From NCBI RefSeq assembly GCF_945952405.1, contig NZ_CAMFIA010000031.1, positions 1 through 36,540 of the forward strand: DNA of 36,540 nucleotides, written 5' to 3'. The stretch comes from an uncultured Stenotrophomonas sp. Lineage in GTDB: Bacteria > Pseudomonadota > Gammaproteobacteria > Xanthomonadales > Xanthomonadaceae. Below are positions 7,807 to 13,847 of the stretch, one piece after another; position 1 is the stretch's first letter, and each line of letters opens with the position of its first letter. The notes under the pieces were generated by a model, which saw nothing but the letters and a program-made list of their open reading frames with translations, was not told where the DNA came from and did not search any database. A program made the position numbers and the translations under genes.

Positions 7807-7911
7807 ATGCGCACCTTCTTCTCGCAGCAGCGCTTGACGCTGCTCAAGTTCTACTTCGTGGCCAGTTACCTGGTGCTGATCGAGGAACTGATCCGCGCTG
7901 CGGTGCACTGA
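7807..7911 (+). CDS. Possible 34-aa small protein
   Basis: ATG to TGA with 34 codons: a basic start (MRTFFSQQRLTLLK), an aromatic/aliphatic stretch FYFVASYLVLIEEL, and a short tail. The hydrophobic segment carries two Glu, so it may be an amphipathic membrane-surface helix rather than a true spanning helix. It follows a CRP/Clp-like site and -10 candidate at a sensible distance (ATG about 16 bases after the predicted start). The Shine-Dalgarno is weak (CAGGGG). Unrecognised; kept because composition and promoter context look non-random. Confidence 0.5.
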   Translation: MRTFFSQQRLTLLKFYFVASYLVLIEELIRAAVH

Positions 7912-7970
7912 GCGCTTGCTGCCAGTGTAATTGCGACAGAGACTGTCGCTTTCGACACGGAGCTGGCCCG

Positions 7971-8255
7971 ATGAAAGCGCTTCTTCTGATTCCCGTCCTG
8001 CTGGCCCTGTGCGCCTGCGCCAACCAGCATCAGGCGGCGGCGCGCGCCGATGTGGCCGCGGCTTCCCCCGCCACGCCGCGGGTCGGTGGTGACCGCGATG
8101 CACACGGCTGCATCGGTTCGGCCGGCTATCAATGGTGCGAGCACAGCCAGCGCTGCGAAAGACCGTGGGAGCTGGCGCAGGCACAGGGCCTGGCCAACAC
8201 CGCCGAAGCGATCGAGGCCTATTGCGCGACGCCGGCCAGCCCGGCGCGCAAGTGA
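7971..8255 (+). CDS. Small lipoprotein with a GYxWCE Cys-rich motif
   Basis: 94 aa. Signal peptide ends with lipobox LCAC (Cys about residue 16). After an Ala-rich linker comes a conserved-looking block GCIGSAGYQWCEHSQRC followed by RPWELA, known to me from many short Proteobacterial lipoproteins and from the ends of some larger ones; its role is not known. Three cysteines could form a disulfide plus one free thiol. GGAG lies eleven bases before ATG. DUF1653 gene follows 12 bp later and may be co-transcribed. Confidence 0.85.
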   Translation: MKALLLIPVLLALCACANQHQAAARADVAAASPATPRVGGDRDAHGCIGSAGYQWCEHSQRCERPWELAQAQGLANTAEAIEAYCATPASPARK

Positions 8256-8267
8256 GCGGCGCGCGCA

Positions 8268-8501
8268 ATGGCTGAGCTGAGTCCGCTGCCCACCCTCGCC
8301 CCGGGGCGCTATCGTCATTTCAAGGGAGGCGAGTACGAGGTGATCGGCATCGTCCGCAGCAGTGAAACGCTGGAACCGCTGGTGCTGTACCGCGCGCTCT
8401 ATGGCGAAGGCGGCCTCTGGGTACGTCCCTACCCGATGTTCGTTGAACAGGTCCCCGGCGAGCACGGCCCGCAGCCGCGCTTCGCACGCATCGACGGCTG
8501 A
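8268..8501 (+). CDS. DUF1653 domain protein
   Basis: 77 aa. Typical DUF1653 content: PGRYRHFKGGEYEVIGIVRSS, then VLYRALYGEGGLWVRPYPMF, the LYG/LWVRP core of the family. Single small beta-barrel-like domain of full family length. Cytoplasmic, function unknown; often found as a stand-alone small gene. Close spacing to the preceding lipoprotein gene suggests one transcript. Confidence 0.92.
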   Translation: MAELSPLPTLAPGRYRHFKGGEYEVIGIVRSSETLEPLVLYRALYGEGGLWVRPYPMFVEQVPGEHGPQPRFARIDG

Positions 8502-8551
8502 TCCGCGCTGGCGGCCACGGCCGGCAGCCACGGTAATGGGACGGCCTGGGC

Positions 8552-8575
8552 TACAATCGTACCGTCCAGTCGGTT
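8552..8575 (+). promoter_or_regulatory. Candidate -10 box and operator of tetR-emrE
   Basis: TACAAT (8552-8557) is a strong -10 match, but the -35 region is poor. It is followed by ACCG-N6-CGGT (8561-8574), a short palindrome over the predicted start site, 11 bp before the TetR gene. TetR proteins usually bind such palindromes in their own promoter. Confidence 0.4.
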
Positions 8576-8585
8576 TACTTCTTCC

Positions 8586-9155
8586 ATGTCCGCATCCCCT
8601 TCCCGCTCGCGCCGCAAGGCGCCCGACAGCGTGCGCCAGGCACTGCTGCAGGCCACCATCGCGGTCATCGGCCAGCAGGGGCTGGCCGCCTTGACGGTGC
8701 AGGACATCGCCCACGCCGCCGGCGTCAGCAAGGGCGCCCTGTTCCATCACTTTGCCAGCAAGCAGGCGCTGGTCGACGCGGCCATTGCCGCACTCATCGC
8801 CGAGTTCGAAATGCAGGTTCGCGCCCTGATGGAAGGCAGCGCGCCTTACGGCCGCTTCAGCCGCGCCTATGTCCGCGCCAATTTCGAACACCTGCTGCAG
8901 CAGGAACGGACCAATGACATCGGGCTGACCCTGGGCAACATGCTCGAGCCGGCGCTGCTTGCGCTGTGGGGAGCCTGGCTGCGGCGCATGCTGGCCGAAT
9001 TCCCGGATGAAGCGTCCGATCCGCGCCTGTATGCGGCGCGCTGCGTTGCCGACGGCTACTGGGCCACCGCCTATGGCCGGCCGCTGGACGAGGAAGAGCG
9101 CAGCAACGCGCTGGCGATGGCCGAGCAGGCGCTGAAGCTGTGCGACCCGCAATGA
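8586..9155 (+). CDS. TetR/AcrR family transcriptional regulator
   Basis: 189 aa. The N-terminal helix-turn-helix is clear: QQGLAALTVQDIAHAAGVSK, then GALFHHFASKQALVDAAI (about residues 34-70), the TetR pattern with the tyrosine replaced by phenylalanine. The C-terminal ligand-binding part is variable and does not tell the ligand. It lies 10 bp before emrE in the same direction, so it likely represses its own transcript and the exporter, and is released by a quaternary-ammonium or similar cationic compound. That ligand is inferred from the neighbour. Confidence 0.92.
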   Translation: MSASPSRSRRKAPDSVRQALLQATIAVIGQQGLAALTVQDIAHAAGVSKGALFHHFASKQALVDAAIAALIAEFEMQVRALMEGSAPYGRFSRAYVRANFEHLLQQERTNDIGLTLGNMLEPALLALWGAWLRRMLAEFPDEASDPRLYAARCVADGYWATAYGRPLDEEERSNALAMAEQALKLCDPQ

Positions 9156-9165
9156 GCCGGAGCCG

Positions 9166-9501
9166 ATGATGAATCCCTACCTCTACCTTGCCGCGGCCAT
9201 CGTGCTGGAAGTGATCGCCACGTCGCTGCTGAAAGCGTCCGACGGCATGAGCCGGCTGCTGCCGACGCTGGGCGCGCTGCTCGGCTACGGGCTGTGCTTC
9301 TACCTGCTGTCGGTGACCATGAAGTCGATACCGACCGGCATCGCCTATGCCATCTGGTCCGGTGTCGGCATCGTGCTGATCTCGCTGATCGGGCTGCTGG
9401 TGTTCAAGCAGCGCCTGGACACGCCGGCCCTGCTCGGCATCGGCCTGATCTGTGCCGGCGTGCTGGTGATCAACCTGTTCTCGCGCAGCAGCGCACACTG
9501 A
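9166..9501 (+). CDS. emrE: SMR multidrug efflux transporter EmrE
   Basis: 111 aa, four membrane helices. Nearly the same as E. coli EmrE at the defining places: MNPYLYLAAAIVLEVIATSL with the essential Glu at residue 15 (14 in E. coli numbering), SIPTGIAYAIWSGVGIVLIS in helix 3, and LICAGVLVINLFSRS in helix 4. EmrE works as an antiparallel homodimer that exchanges protons for aromatic cations and quaternary ammonium compounds. Two tandem ATGs; the second gives the exact E. coli-like N terminus. Paired with the TetR gene upstream. Confidence 0.96.
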   Translation: MMNPYLYLAAAIVLEVIATSLLKASDGMSRLLPTLGALLGYGLCFYLLSVTMKSIPTGIAYAIWSGVGIVLISLIGLLVFKQRLDTPALLGIGLICAGVLVINLFSRSSAH

Positions 9502-9523
9502 GCGCGCTGCTGCGCGGCACGCG

Positions 9524-9697
9524 CTAGCTGACCTTCTTCGCTACGGTCATGCCCAGCAGGAACAGCACCACGGCGATGATGATGCCGGCCCAGAACAGGA
9601 ACTTGGCGATGCCGACCGCGGCACCGGCAATGCCGCCGAAGCCGAGCACGCCGGCGATGACGCCGATGATGGCGAAGATGATGGCCCACTTGATCAT
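9524..9697 (-). CDS. DUF1328 (YtjA-like) small membrane protein
   Basis: 57 aa from ATG 9697 to TAG. Two hydrophobic helices: [19 protein letters not shown] and, after [26 protein letters not shown]; the tail is basic (TVAKKVS). This is the DUF1328/YtjA arrangement, with the conserved [13 protein letters not shown] hinge between helices. E. coli YtjA is a short inner-membrane protein of unknown role, linked to stress in some species. AAAGG lies some eleven bases before the start. Confidence 0.93.
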   Translation of the reverse strand: MIKWAIIFAIIGVIAGVLGFGGIAGAAVGIAKFLFWAGIIIAVVLFLLGMTVAKKVS

Positions 9698-9791
9698 GTC
9701 AAACCTTTCCCCGCGGGGACTGCGTACTGGATGATCAGGCTAGGCGGTGGCCGATGCCGCAGTCGTGAACAGGCTGCTTGCGCGGCGTGAA

Positions 9792-10433
9792 TCAGCGCGG
9801 GCGGAACCGCAGCAGCGCCACCGCGAACGCCAGGAACACGCTCCCCACCAGGCGCTCGAACCAACGCCGTGCGAACGGCCTGGCCAGCCAGCGGCGCAGG
9901 CCATGCCCGCCCGCCGCATACATCGCATACCAGAACAGCTCGCAGGCGGCGAAGGTCGACACCAGCACGCTGTACTGCACGGCCTGGCTGCGCGATGGAT
10001 CAACGAACTGCGGCAGGAACGCGGCGGCGAACAGCAGCAGCTTGGGATTGCTCAGGCCGACCAAGAGGCCGCCACGGAACACGGTGCGGGCATTGAGGAC
10101 CTGCGCTGCCGGCAGCGCGGCATCCACGGTCACCGGTGGCGCGGGACGGCAACTGTCACGCCACGCCTTCAGGCCCAGCCAGGCCAGATAGGCCACGCCG
10201 AGGTAGCGCAGTACTTCGAACAGCATCGGCGAGGAATGCAGCAGCGCACTCAGCCCCGCCGCGGAGGCCGCCAGCACCAGCAGCATCGCCAACAGGCAGC
10301 CGGCCATCGCCGGCACGCTGCCACGGAAACCCAGCCCGACACTGCGGCCAAGGATGTGCAGCATGTTCGGCCCCGGCGTGCCGCACAGCACGAATACGGT
10401 GGCGAGGAACCACCACCAAGTATGCAGGGCCAT
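9792..10433 (-). CDS. LysE/RhtB family amino-acid exporter
   Basis: 213 aa, about six membrane helices. The family signature is near the N terminus (CGTPGPNMLHILGRS), followed by GLGFRGSVPAMAGCLLAMLL and, after a cytoplasmic loop, GGLLVGLSNPKLLLFAAAFLP, the second LysE hallmark (NPK). ATG 10433 is chosen because the signature then falls at residue ~20 as in relatives. Exports an amino acid or derivative by proton exchange; substrate cannot be told (homoserine/threonine or lysine types are known). Divergent from the racemase gene with a 146-bp gap. Confidence 0.93.
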   Translation of the reverse strand: MALHTWWWFLATVFVLCGTPGPNMLHILGRSVGLGFRGSVPAMAGCLLAMLLVLAASAAGLSALLHSSPMLFEVLRYLGVAYLAWLGLKAWRDSCRPAPPVTVDAALPAAQVLNARTVFRGGLLVGLSNPKLLLFAAAFLPQFVDPSRSQAVQYSVLVSTFAACELFWYAMYAAGGHGLRRWLARPFARRWFERLVGSVFLAFAVALLRFRPR

Positions 10434-10579
10434 ATCGGATATCCACTTCAGAAGACCGCACCAGCATAGAACGACAGCACCCGGCACGGCACATACAACG
10501 CCGCCCCGATGTGACGGTTACAGATCGGCACGCGCATGCCGGTTGTGCTGCAATGAGGGCTCCCTGCATGGAGCGGCGC

Positions 10580-11272
10580 ATGAAGACCCTTGGCCTGATC
10601 GGCGGCATGAGCTGGGAGAGCTCGGCGCAGTACTACCGGCTCATCAACGAGGAGGTCCGGCAGCGCCTGGGCGGTGCCCACTCGGCGCAGCTGCTGCTGT
10701 GGTCGGTGGACTTCGCCGGCATCAAGCAGCTGCAGCACGACGGCGACTGGGACGCACTCGGCGTGCACATGATCGACGGTGCACGGCGACTGCAGGCCGG
10801 CGGTGCCGACCTGCTGCTGATCTGCACCAACACCATGCACAAGCTGGCCGACCGCATCGACCAGGCCTGCCCGTTGCCGCTGCTGCATATCGCCGACCCG
10901 ACCGCATCGGCGATCGTGCAGGCAGGTGCGCGCCGGGTCGGCCTGCTCGGCACCGCCTTCACCATGGAGCAGGCGTTCTACCGCGGCCGGCTGCAGCAAC
11001 GCTTCGGCCTGGACGTGCTGGTACCCGATGCCGACGACCGTCGCAGCGTGCACGACATCATCTACCAGGAGCTGATCGCCGGCGTGGTCAGCGAGCGCTC
11101 GCGCCAGGTGTATGCCGGGGTGATCGCGCGCCTGGTCGAGCGTGGCGCCGAGGCGATCATCCTGGGCTGCACCGAGATCATGTTGCTGGTACGGCCGGAG
11201 GACAGCGCGGTGCCGCTGTTCGATACCACCACCCTGCATGCGCTGGCGGCGGTGGACGCCGCGCTGGCCTGA
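10580..11272 (+). CDS. Aspartate/glutamate racemase family protein (YgeA-like)
   Basis: 230 aa. Two-lobed Asp/Glu racemase fold with the two catalytic cysteines in place: LICTNTMHK (about Cys 82) and LGCTEIMLL (about Cys 195). The N-terminal GLIGGMSWESSAQYYRLIN is a family hallmark. Such enzymes are cofactor-free and use the two thiols to move the alpha proton; YgeA of E. coli has broad-specificity racemase activity. GGAG six bases upstream supports ATG 10580 over an in-frame ATG at 10568. Its divergent neighbour is an amino-acid exporter, so a D-amino-acid metabolism link is possible but unproven. Confidence 0.93.
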   Translation: MKTLGLIGGMSWESSAQYYRLINEEVRQRLGGAHSAQLLLWSVDFAGIKQLQHDGDWDALGVHMIDGARRLQAGGADLLLICTNTMHKLADRIDQACPLPLLHIADPTASAIVQAGARRVGLLGTAFTMEQAFYRGRLQQRFGLDVLVPDADDRRSVHDIIYQELIAGVVSERSRQVYAGVIARLVERGAEAIILGCTEIMLLVRPEDSAVPLFDTTTLHALAAVDAALA

Positions 11273-11277
11273 CCGAT

Positions 11278-11296
11278 CGCCGCGCGTGGCGCGGCG
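11278..11296. terminator. Hairpin between convergent genes
   Basis: CGCCGCGC, loop GTG, GCGCGGCG: perfect 8-bp stem filling almost the whole 24-bp gap between convergent genes. No T run; likely acts as a 3'-end barrier for both transcripts. Confidence 0.5.
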
Positions 11297-11659
11297 TCAG
11301 TCCGCGTCCTGCACTTCCAGCGCGGTGACCAGCCAATCGACCACCGCCTGCGAATCGCACAGGAAGAACACGGCATCGCCGGAGCGTGCCTCGGTAAGCA
11401 GGCGATACACGGTGATCGCCACACCCGACTGGTTGGCGATGAACGCTTCCGGGTTGCGCGGTCCCTCGCCGTGCCCGGCCACGGCCTGCAGGGCGGCGCG
11501 CGCGGCAACCGTGGCGGGCGGCTCTGCACCACGGGTCAGCTCCGGCCCGCGCAGGCCCCAGGCGATGTACATGCGCTTGCCCTTGAACGTGGTGTCCAGG
11601 ACCTGCACCTCGGTGGCGCCTGCGCCAACCGAGCGATGAATGACGATACTGCTGATCAA
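11297..11659 (-). CDS. Hypothetical protein
   Basis: 120 aa from a TTG start at 11659, with AGGGGG seven bases upstream. An in-frame ATG at 11692 would add MRGPRRPQGVA, an Arg-rich stretch that looks like translated intergenic DNA, so I prefer TTG. The body has a beta-rich start (SSIVIHRSVGAGATEVQVLD), a basic FKGKRMYIAWGLRGPEL block, an Ala-rich helix and a final DAVFFLCDSQAVVDWLV segment. No signal peptide or membrane helix. Not recognised. It converges on the racemase gene and diverges from a DUF3011 gene. Confidence 0.7.
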   Translation of the reverse strand: MISSIVIHRSVGAGATEVQVLDTTFKGKRMYIAWGLRGPELTRGAEPPATVAARAALQAVAGHGEGPRNPEAFIANQSGVAITVYRLLTEARSGDAVFFLCDSQAVVDWLVTALEVQDAD

Positions 11660-11931
11660 CGCAACCCCCTGTGGTCGTCGTGGTCCGCGCATCGTCCCCC
11701 ACACGCCGCCCGCACGCCAGTGACGGCAGCCACAGGCTGCGCCGACAGGCGTGGAAGACATGTAAGAAGGTGTAACCCGATGCGATCGGATGTGCAGCGA
11801 TGATACGGGATGTAAGCCTCTGCATGGGCCCGCGCGCACTACTAAATCGCCCCTGAGCCCCCGCCGCAACGATCCGTTCCAGGCCCCCTGCGCTGGGTCA
11901 TTCTTGCCGCCCGCTCCCCATCGAGGCTCCC

Positions 11932-12447
11932 ATGACCCATCGCCTGCTGCTGCCGATCGGCAGTACTGCCCTTGCCCTGCTGCTGGCCGCCACCACCGTG
12001 GCCGCGCAGGATTACGACGCCGAGCGCGTGCCGCCACTGCGCTGCGAATCGCAGTTCAACAAGACCGAGCAATGCGCCATCGACCGTCCGATGCGGCTGG
12101 CCAGGCAATTGTCGGTCACCCGCTGCGTGGAGAACCGGAACTGGGGCCAGAGCCGCCGCATGCTCTGGGTCACCGATGGCTGCCGTGCCGAATTCGTTGC
12201 CGGCGAAGACGCCGACTGGCCGAGACCCGGCCGCGGGCGCGAGCGCGACCGTGACGACGATGGCGAACGCCTGGTCTGCGAGTCCTACGAGAAGAAGGAA
12301 AAGGAATGCCGCATCCGCGTGCGCCATGAGGTGCGCCTGCTCAAGCAGAAATCAGTGACGACCTGCATCGAGGATCACAACTGGGGCTGGAACCGGCGTG
12401 GCATCTGGGTCAGCGATGGCTGCCGCGCCGAGTTCCGGGTGTATTGA
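11932..12447 (+). CDS. DUF3011 domain protein, intact
   Basis: 171 aa. Signal peptide to about residue 24 (LLAATTVAAQ), then two DUF3011 repeats. Repeat one runs from LRCESQFNKTEQC to GCRAEFV and repeat two from LVCESYEKKEKEC to GCRAEFRVY; they are joined by an acidic/basic linker (DWPRPGRGRERDRDD). Each repeat has four cysteines in the order C...C...C...C and the hallmark NWG-(Q/W)-x-R-R-x-x-W-V-(T/S)-DGCRAEF, so two disulfides per repeat are likely. Secreted or periplasmic; family function unknown. It is the intact paralogue of the amber-interrupted gene at 6786-7247. Confidence 0.92.
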   Translation: MTHRLLLPIGSTALALLLAATTVAAQDYDAERVPPLRCESQFNKTEQCAIDRPMRLARQLSVTRCVENRNWGQSRRMLWVTDGCRAEFVAGEDADWPRPGRGRERDRDDDGERLVCESYEKKEKECRIRVRHEVRLLKQKSVTTCIEDHNWGWNRRGIWVSDGCRAEFRVY

Positions 12448-12535
12448 ATGCCGGCCACGCGCTGGCTGCGGCGGGCCGGCGCAGCCCCCGGGCGAAGCCG
12501 ATAGACTGGCCGCTGCCATCGCCGGGAGCGTGACC

Positions 12536-12973
12536 ATGCCGACTTCAACCGACCTGCAGGTACGTCGCGCGATGCCGGCCGATGCCGCGGCGCTGATCGC
12601 GCTCGACAGCGTCGCAGCAGACGATCCGCGCCGCGCGCTGCGGATCGGCCAGTGGATCGCGCAGGGCGAGATGCAGGTCGCCGAACACGAGCGCGCTGTA
12701 CTCGGCTACCTGGTCATCCACCGCCACTTCTTCGGCGAAGCCTTCATCGAAATGCTGATGGTGGCGCGCGGGCGACGCAGCCAGGGCATCGGTGGCGCGC
12801 TGCTGCGCCATGCCGTCAGCCAGCGCGGCGACAGCAAGCTGTTCACTTCGACCAATGCATCCAACACCGGCATGCAGCGCTTGCTCGCCGCCAACGGCTT
12901 CATCGGCAGCGGCATCGTCCACGGCCTGGACCAGGGTGATCCGGAACTGATCTACCGCTTCGAGGATGCCTGA
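12536..12973 (+). CDS. GNAT family N-acetyltransferase
   Basis: 145 aa. Classic GNAT order: N-terminal strand [36 protein letters not shown] strands, and the acetyl-CoA loop [18 protein letters not shown] (R/Q-x-x-G-x-G/A). Then [23 protein letters not shown], the usual second CoA contact and Asn/Gly-Phe motif. Transfers an acetyl group to an amine, substrate unknown. GGGAG lies nine bases ahead of the ATG; a GTG two codons earlier is also possible. Confidence 0.9.
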   Translation: MPTSTDLQVRRAMPADAAALIALDSVAADDPRRALRIGQWIAQGEMQVAEHERAVLGYLVIHRHFFGEAFIEMLMVARGRRSQGIGGALLRHAVSQRGDSKLFTSTNASNTGMQRLLAANGFIGSGIVHGLDQGDPELIYRFEDA

Positions 12974-12993
12974 TCAGCCCGTGCCGCGCGCAC

Positions 12994-13020
12994 AAAAAAA
13001 CCCACGCATCGCTGCGCGGG
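12994..13020 (-). terminator. Terminator of tRNA-Pro
   Basis: Read on the minus strand: CCCGCGCA, loop GCGA, TGCGTGGG (8 bp with one G-U), then seven T. It follows the tRNA CCA by 18 bases. The same hairpin may also end the convergent GNAT transcript. Confidence 0.88.
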
Positions 13021-13038
13021 CTTCATGATCCATCACAG

Positions 13039-13116
13039 TGGTCGGGACGGCCGGATTCGAACCGACGACCCTCTGCCCCCCAGGCAGATGCGCTACCAGG
13101 CTGCGCTACGCCCCGA
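13039..13116 (-). tRNA. tRNA-Pro (GGG)
   Basis: 78 nt including encoded CCA. Acceptor strands TCGGGGC / GTCCCGA; anticodon stem TCTGC/GCAGA closes a CTGGGGG loop, giving anticodon GGG; T loop TTCGAAT. The gene stands alone between the GNAT gene and the merR end of the thrS operon. Confidence 0.95.
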
Positions 13117-13131
13117 CTGATGCTGCGATGT

Positions 13132-13161
13132 GCCCGCCAGTGCGGCGGGCCGTGAAGTATA
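13132..13161 (-). promoter_or_regulatory. Candidate promoter and hairpin ahead of tRNA-Pro
   Basis: Minus-strand TATACT (13156-13161) is a good -10 box; no convincing -35 is seen because that position falls at the end of the MerR gene. Between it and the tRNA is a 7-bp hairpin GGCGGGC/GCCCGCC style (13132-13150), which would be in the tRNA 5' leader removed by RNase P. Confidence 0.4.
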
Positions 13162-13183
13162 GCGGATTACGAAGGAAATGGGA

Positions 13184-13540
13184 TCAGCGGCGCAGCAACT
13201 GCAGCACTTCTTCCAGCTCCATGCGCACCTGCTTGATGATCTGGTTGCTCAGTGCCGATTCCTCGCGGGCATCGGGACCGTCCAGACGCAGGCGTGCACC
13301 ACCGATGGTGTAGCCCTGTTCGTACAGCAGGCTGCGGATCTGCCGCACCATCAGCACGTCGTGGCGCTGGTAGTAGCGGCGGTTGCCTCGGCGCTTGGCC
13401 GGCTCAAGGCTGGGAAACTCGGTTTCCCAGTAGCGCAGCACGTGCGGCTTGACGTCGCACAGCTCGCTGACTTCACCGATGGTGAAGTAGCGCTTGGCCG
13501 GGATCGGCGGTAGTTCGCGGTTACTGCCCGGATCCAGCAT
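13184..13540 (-). CDS. MerR family regulator, downstream of ihfA
   Basis: 118 aa. MerR winged-helix domain from residue ~17: [20 protein letters not shown], then [21 protein letters not shown], where the R-Y-Y wing is typical. A C-terminal Glu/Leu-rich helix (about 90-118) should form the dimer coiled coil; there is no metal-binding Cys set. The start overlaps the end of ihfA by 20 bp, so translation is coupled. A MerR gene directly after ihfA is a conserved neighbourhood in Pseudomonas and Xanthomonas relatives; its targets are not known to me. Confidence 0.92.
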   Translation of the reverse strand: MLDPGSNRELPPIPAKRYFTIGEVSELCDVKPHVLRYWETEFPSLEPAKRRGNRRYYQRHDVLMVRQIRSLLYEQGYTIGGARLRLDGPDAREESALSNQIIKQVRMELEEVLQLLRR

Positions 13541-13820
13541 AAGCTTCCACCCTCTCCTTGAGCTTCTGGCCCGGACGGAAGGTGACCACCGTACGGGCGG
13601 AAATCGGAATTTCCTCGCCGGTCTTGGGATTGCGACCCGGGCGCTGGTTCTTGCGCCGCAGGTCGAAATTGCCGAAGCCCGACAGCTTCACCTGACGTCC
13701 CTGTTCCAATGCTTCACGCAGCACATCGAAAAACGCGTCGACGAATTCCTTGGCTTCCCGCTTGTTCAGACCGACTTCGTCGAACAGCTTTTCCGCCATC
13801 TCCGCCTTGGTCAATGCCAT
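13521..13820 (-). CDS. ihfA: Integration host factor subunit alpha
   Basis: 99 aa, the usual IHF-alpha length. DNABII fold with [20 protein letters not shown] at the start and the DNA-intercalating beta arm [20 protein letters not shown] with the Pro that kinks DNA. Forms a heterodimer with IhfB (not here), bends DNA about 160 degrees and helps promoter architecture, replication and recombination. It follows pheT by 27 bp in the same transcript, as in E. coli, where ihfA is the last gene of the thrS operon. Confidence 0.97.
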   Translation of the reverse strand: MALTKAEMAEKLFDEVGLNKREAKEFVDAFFDVLREALEQGRQVKLSGFGNFDLRRKNQRPGRNPKTGEEIPISARTVVTFRPGQKLKERVEAYAGSGQ

Positions 13821-13847
13821 TGCCTGCTACCCCCGAGTGCTGCCCGC

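Noticed and set aside
10136..10579. Upstream extension of the racemase ORF
   Set aside because: It is antisense to the LysE gene, lacks family similarity, and a ribosome site sits just ahead of ATG 10580.
11660..12037. N-terminal extension of the hypothetical protein at 11297
   Set aside because: The upstream codons translate to Arg/Gly/Pro-rich sequence with no family features; the TTG at 11659 has the better ribosome site.
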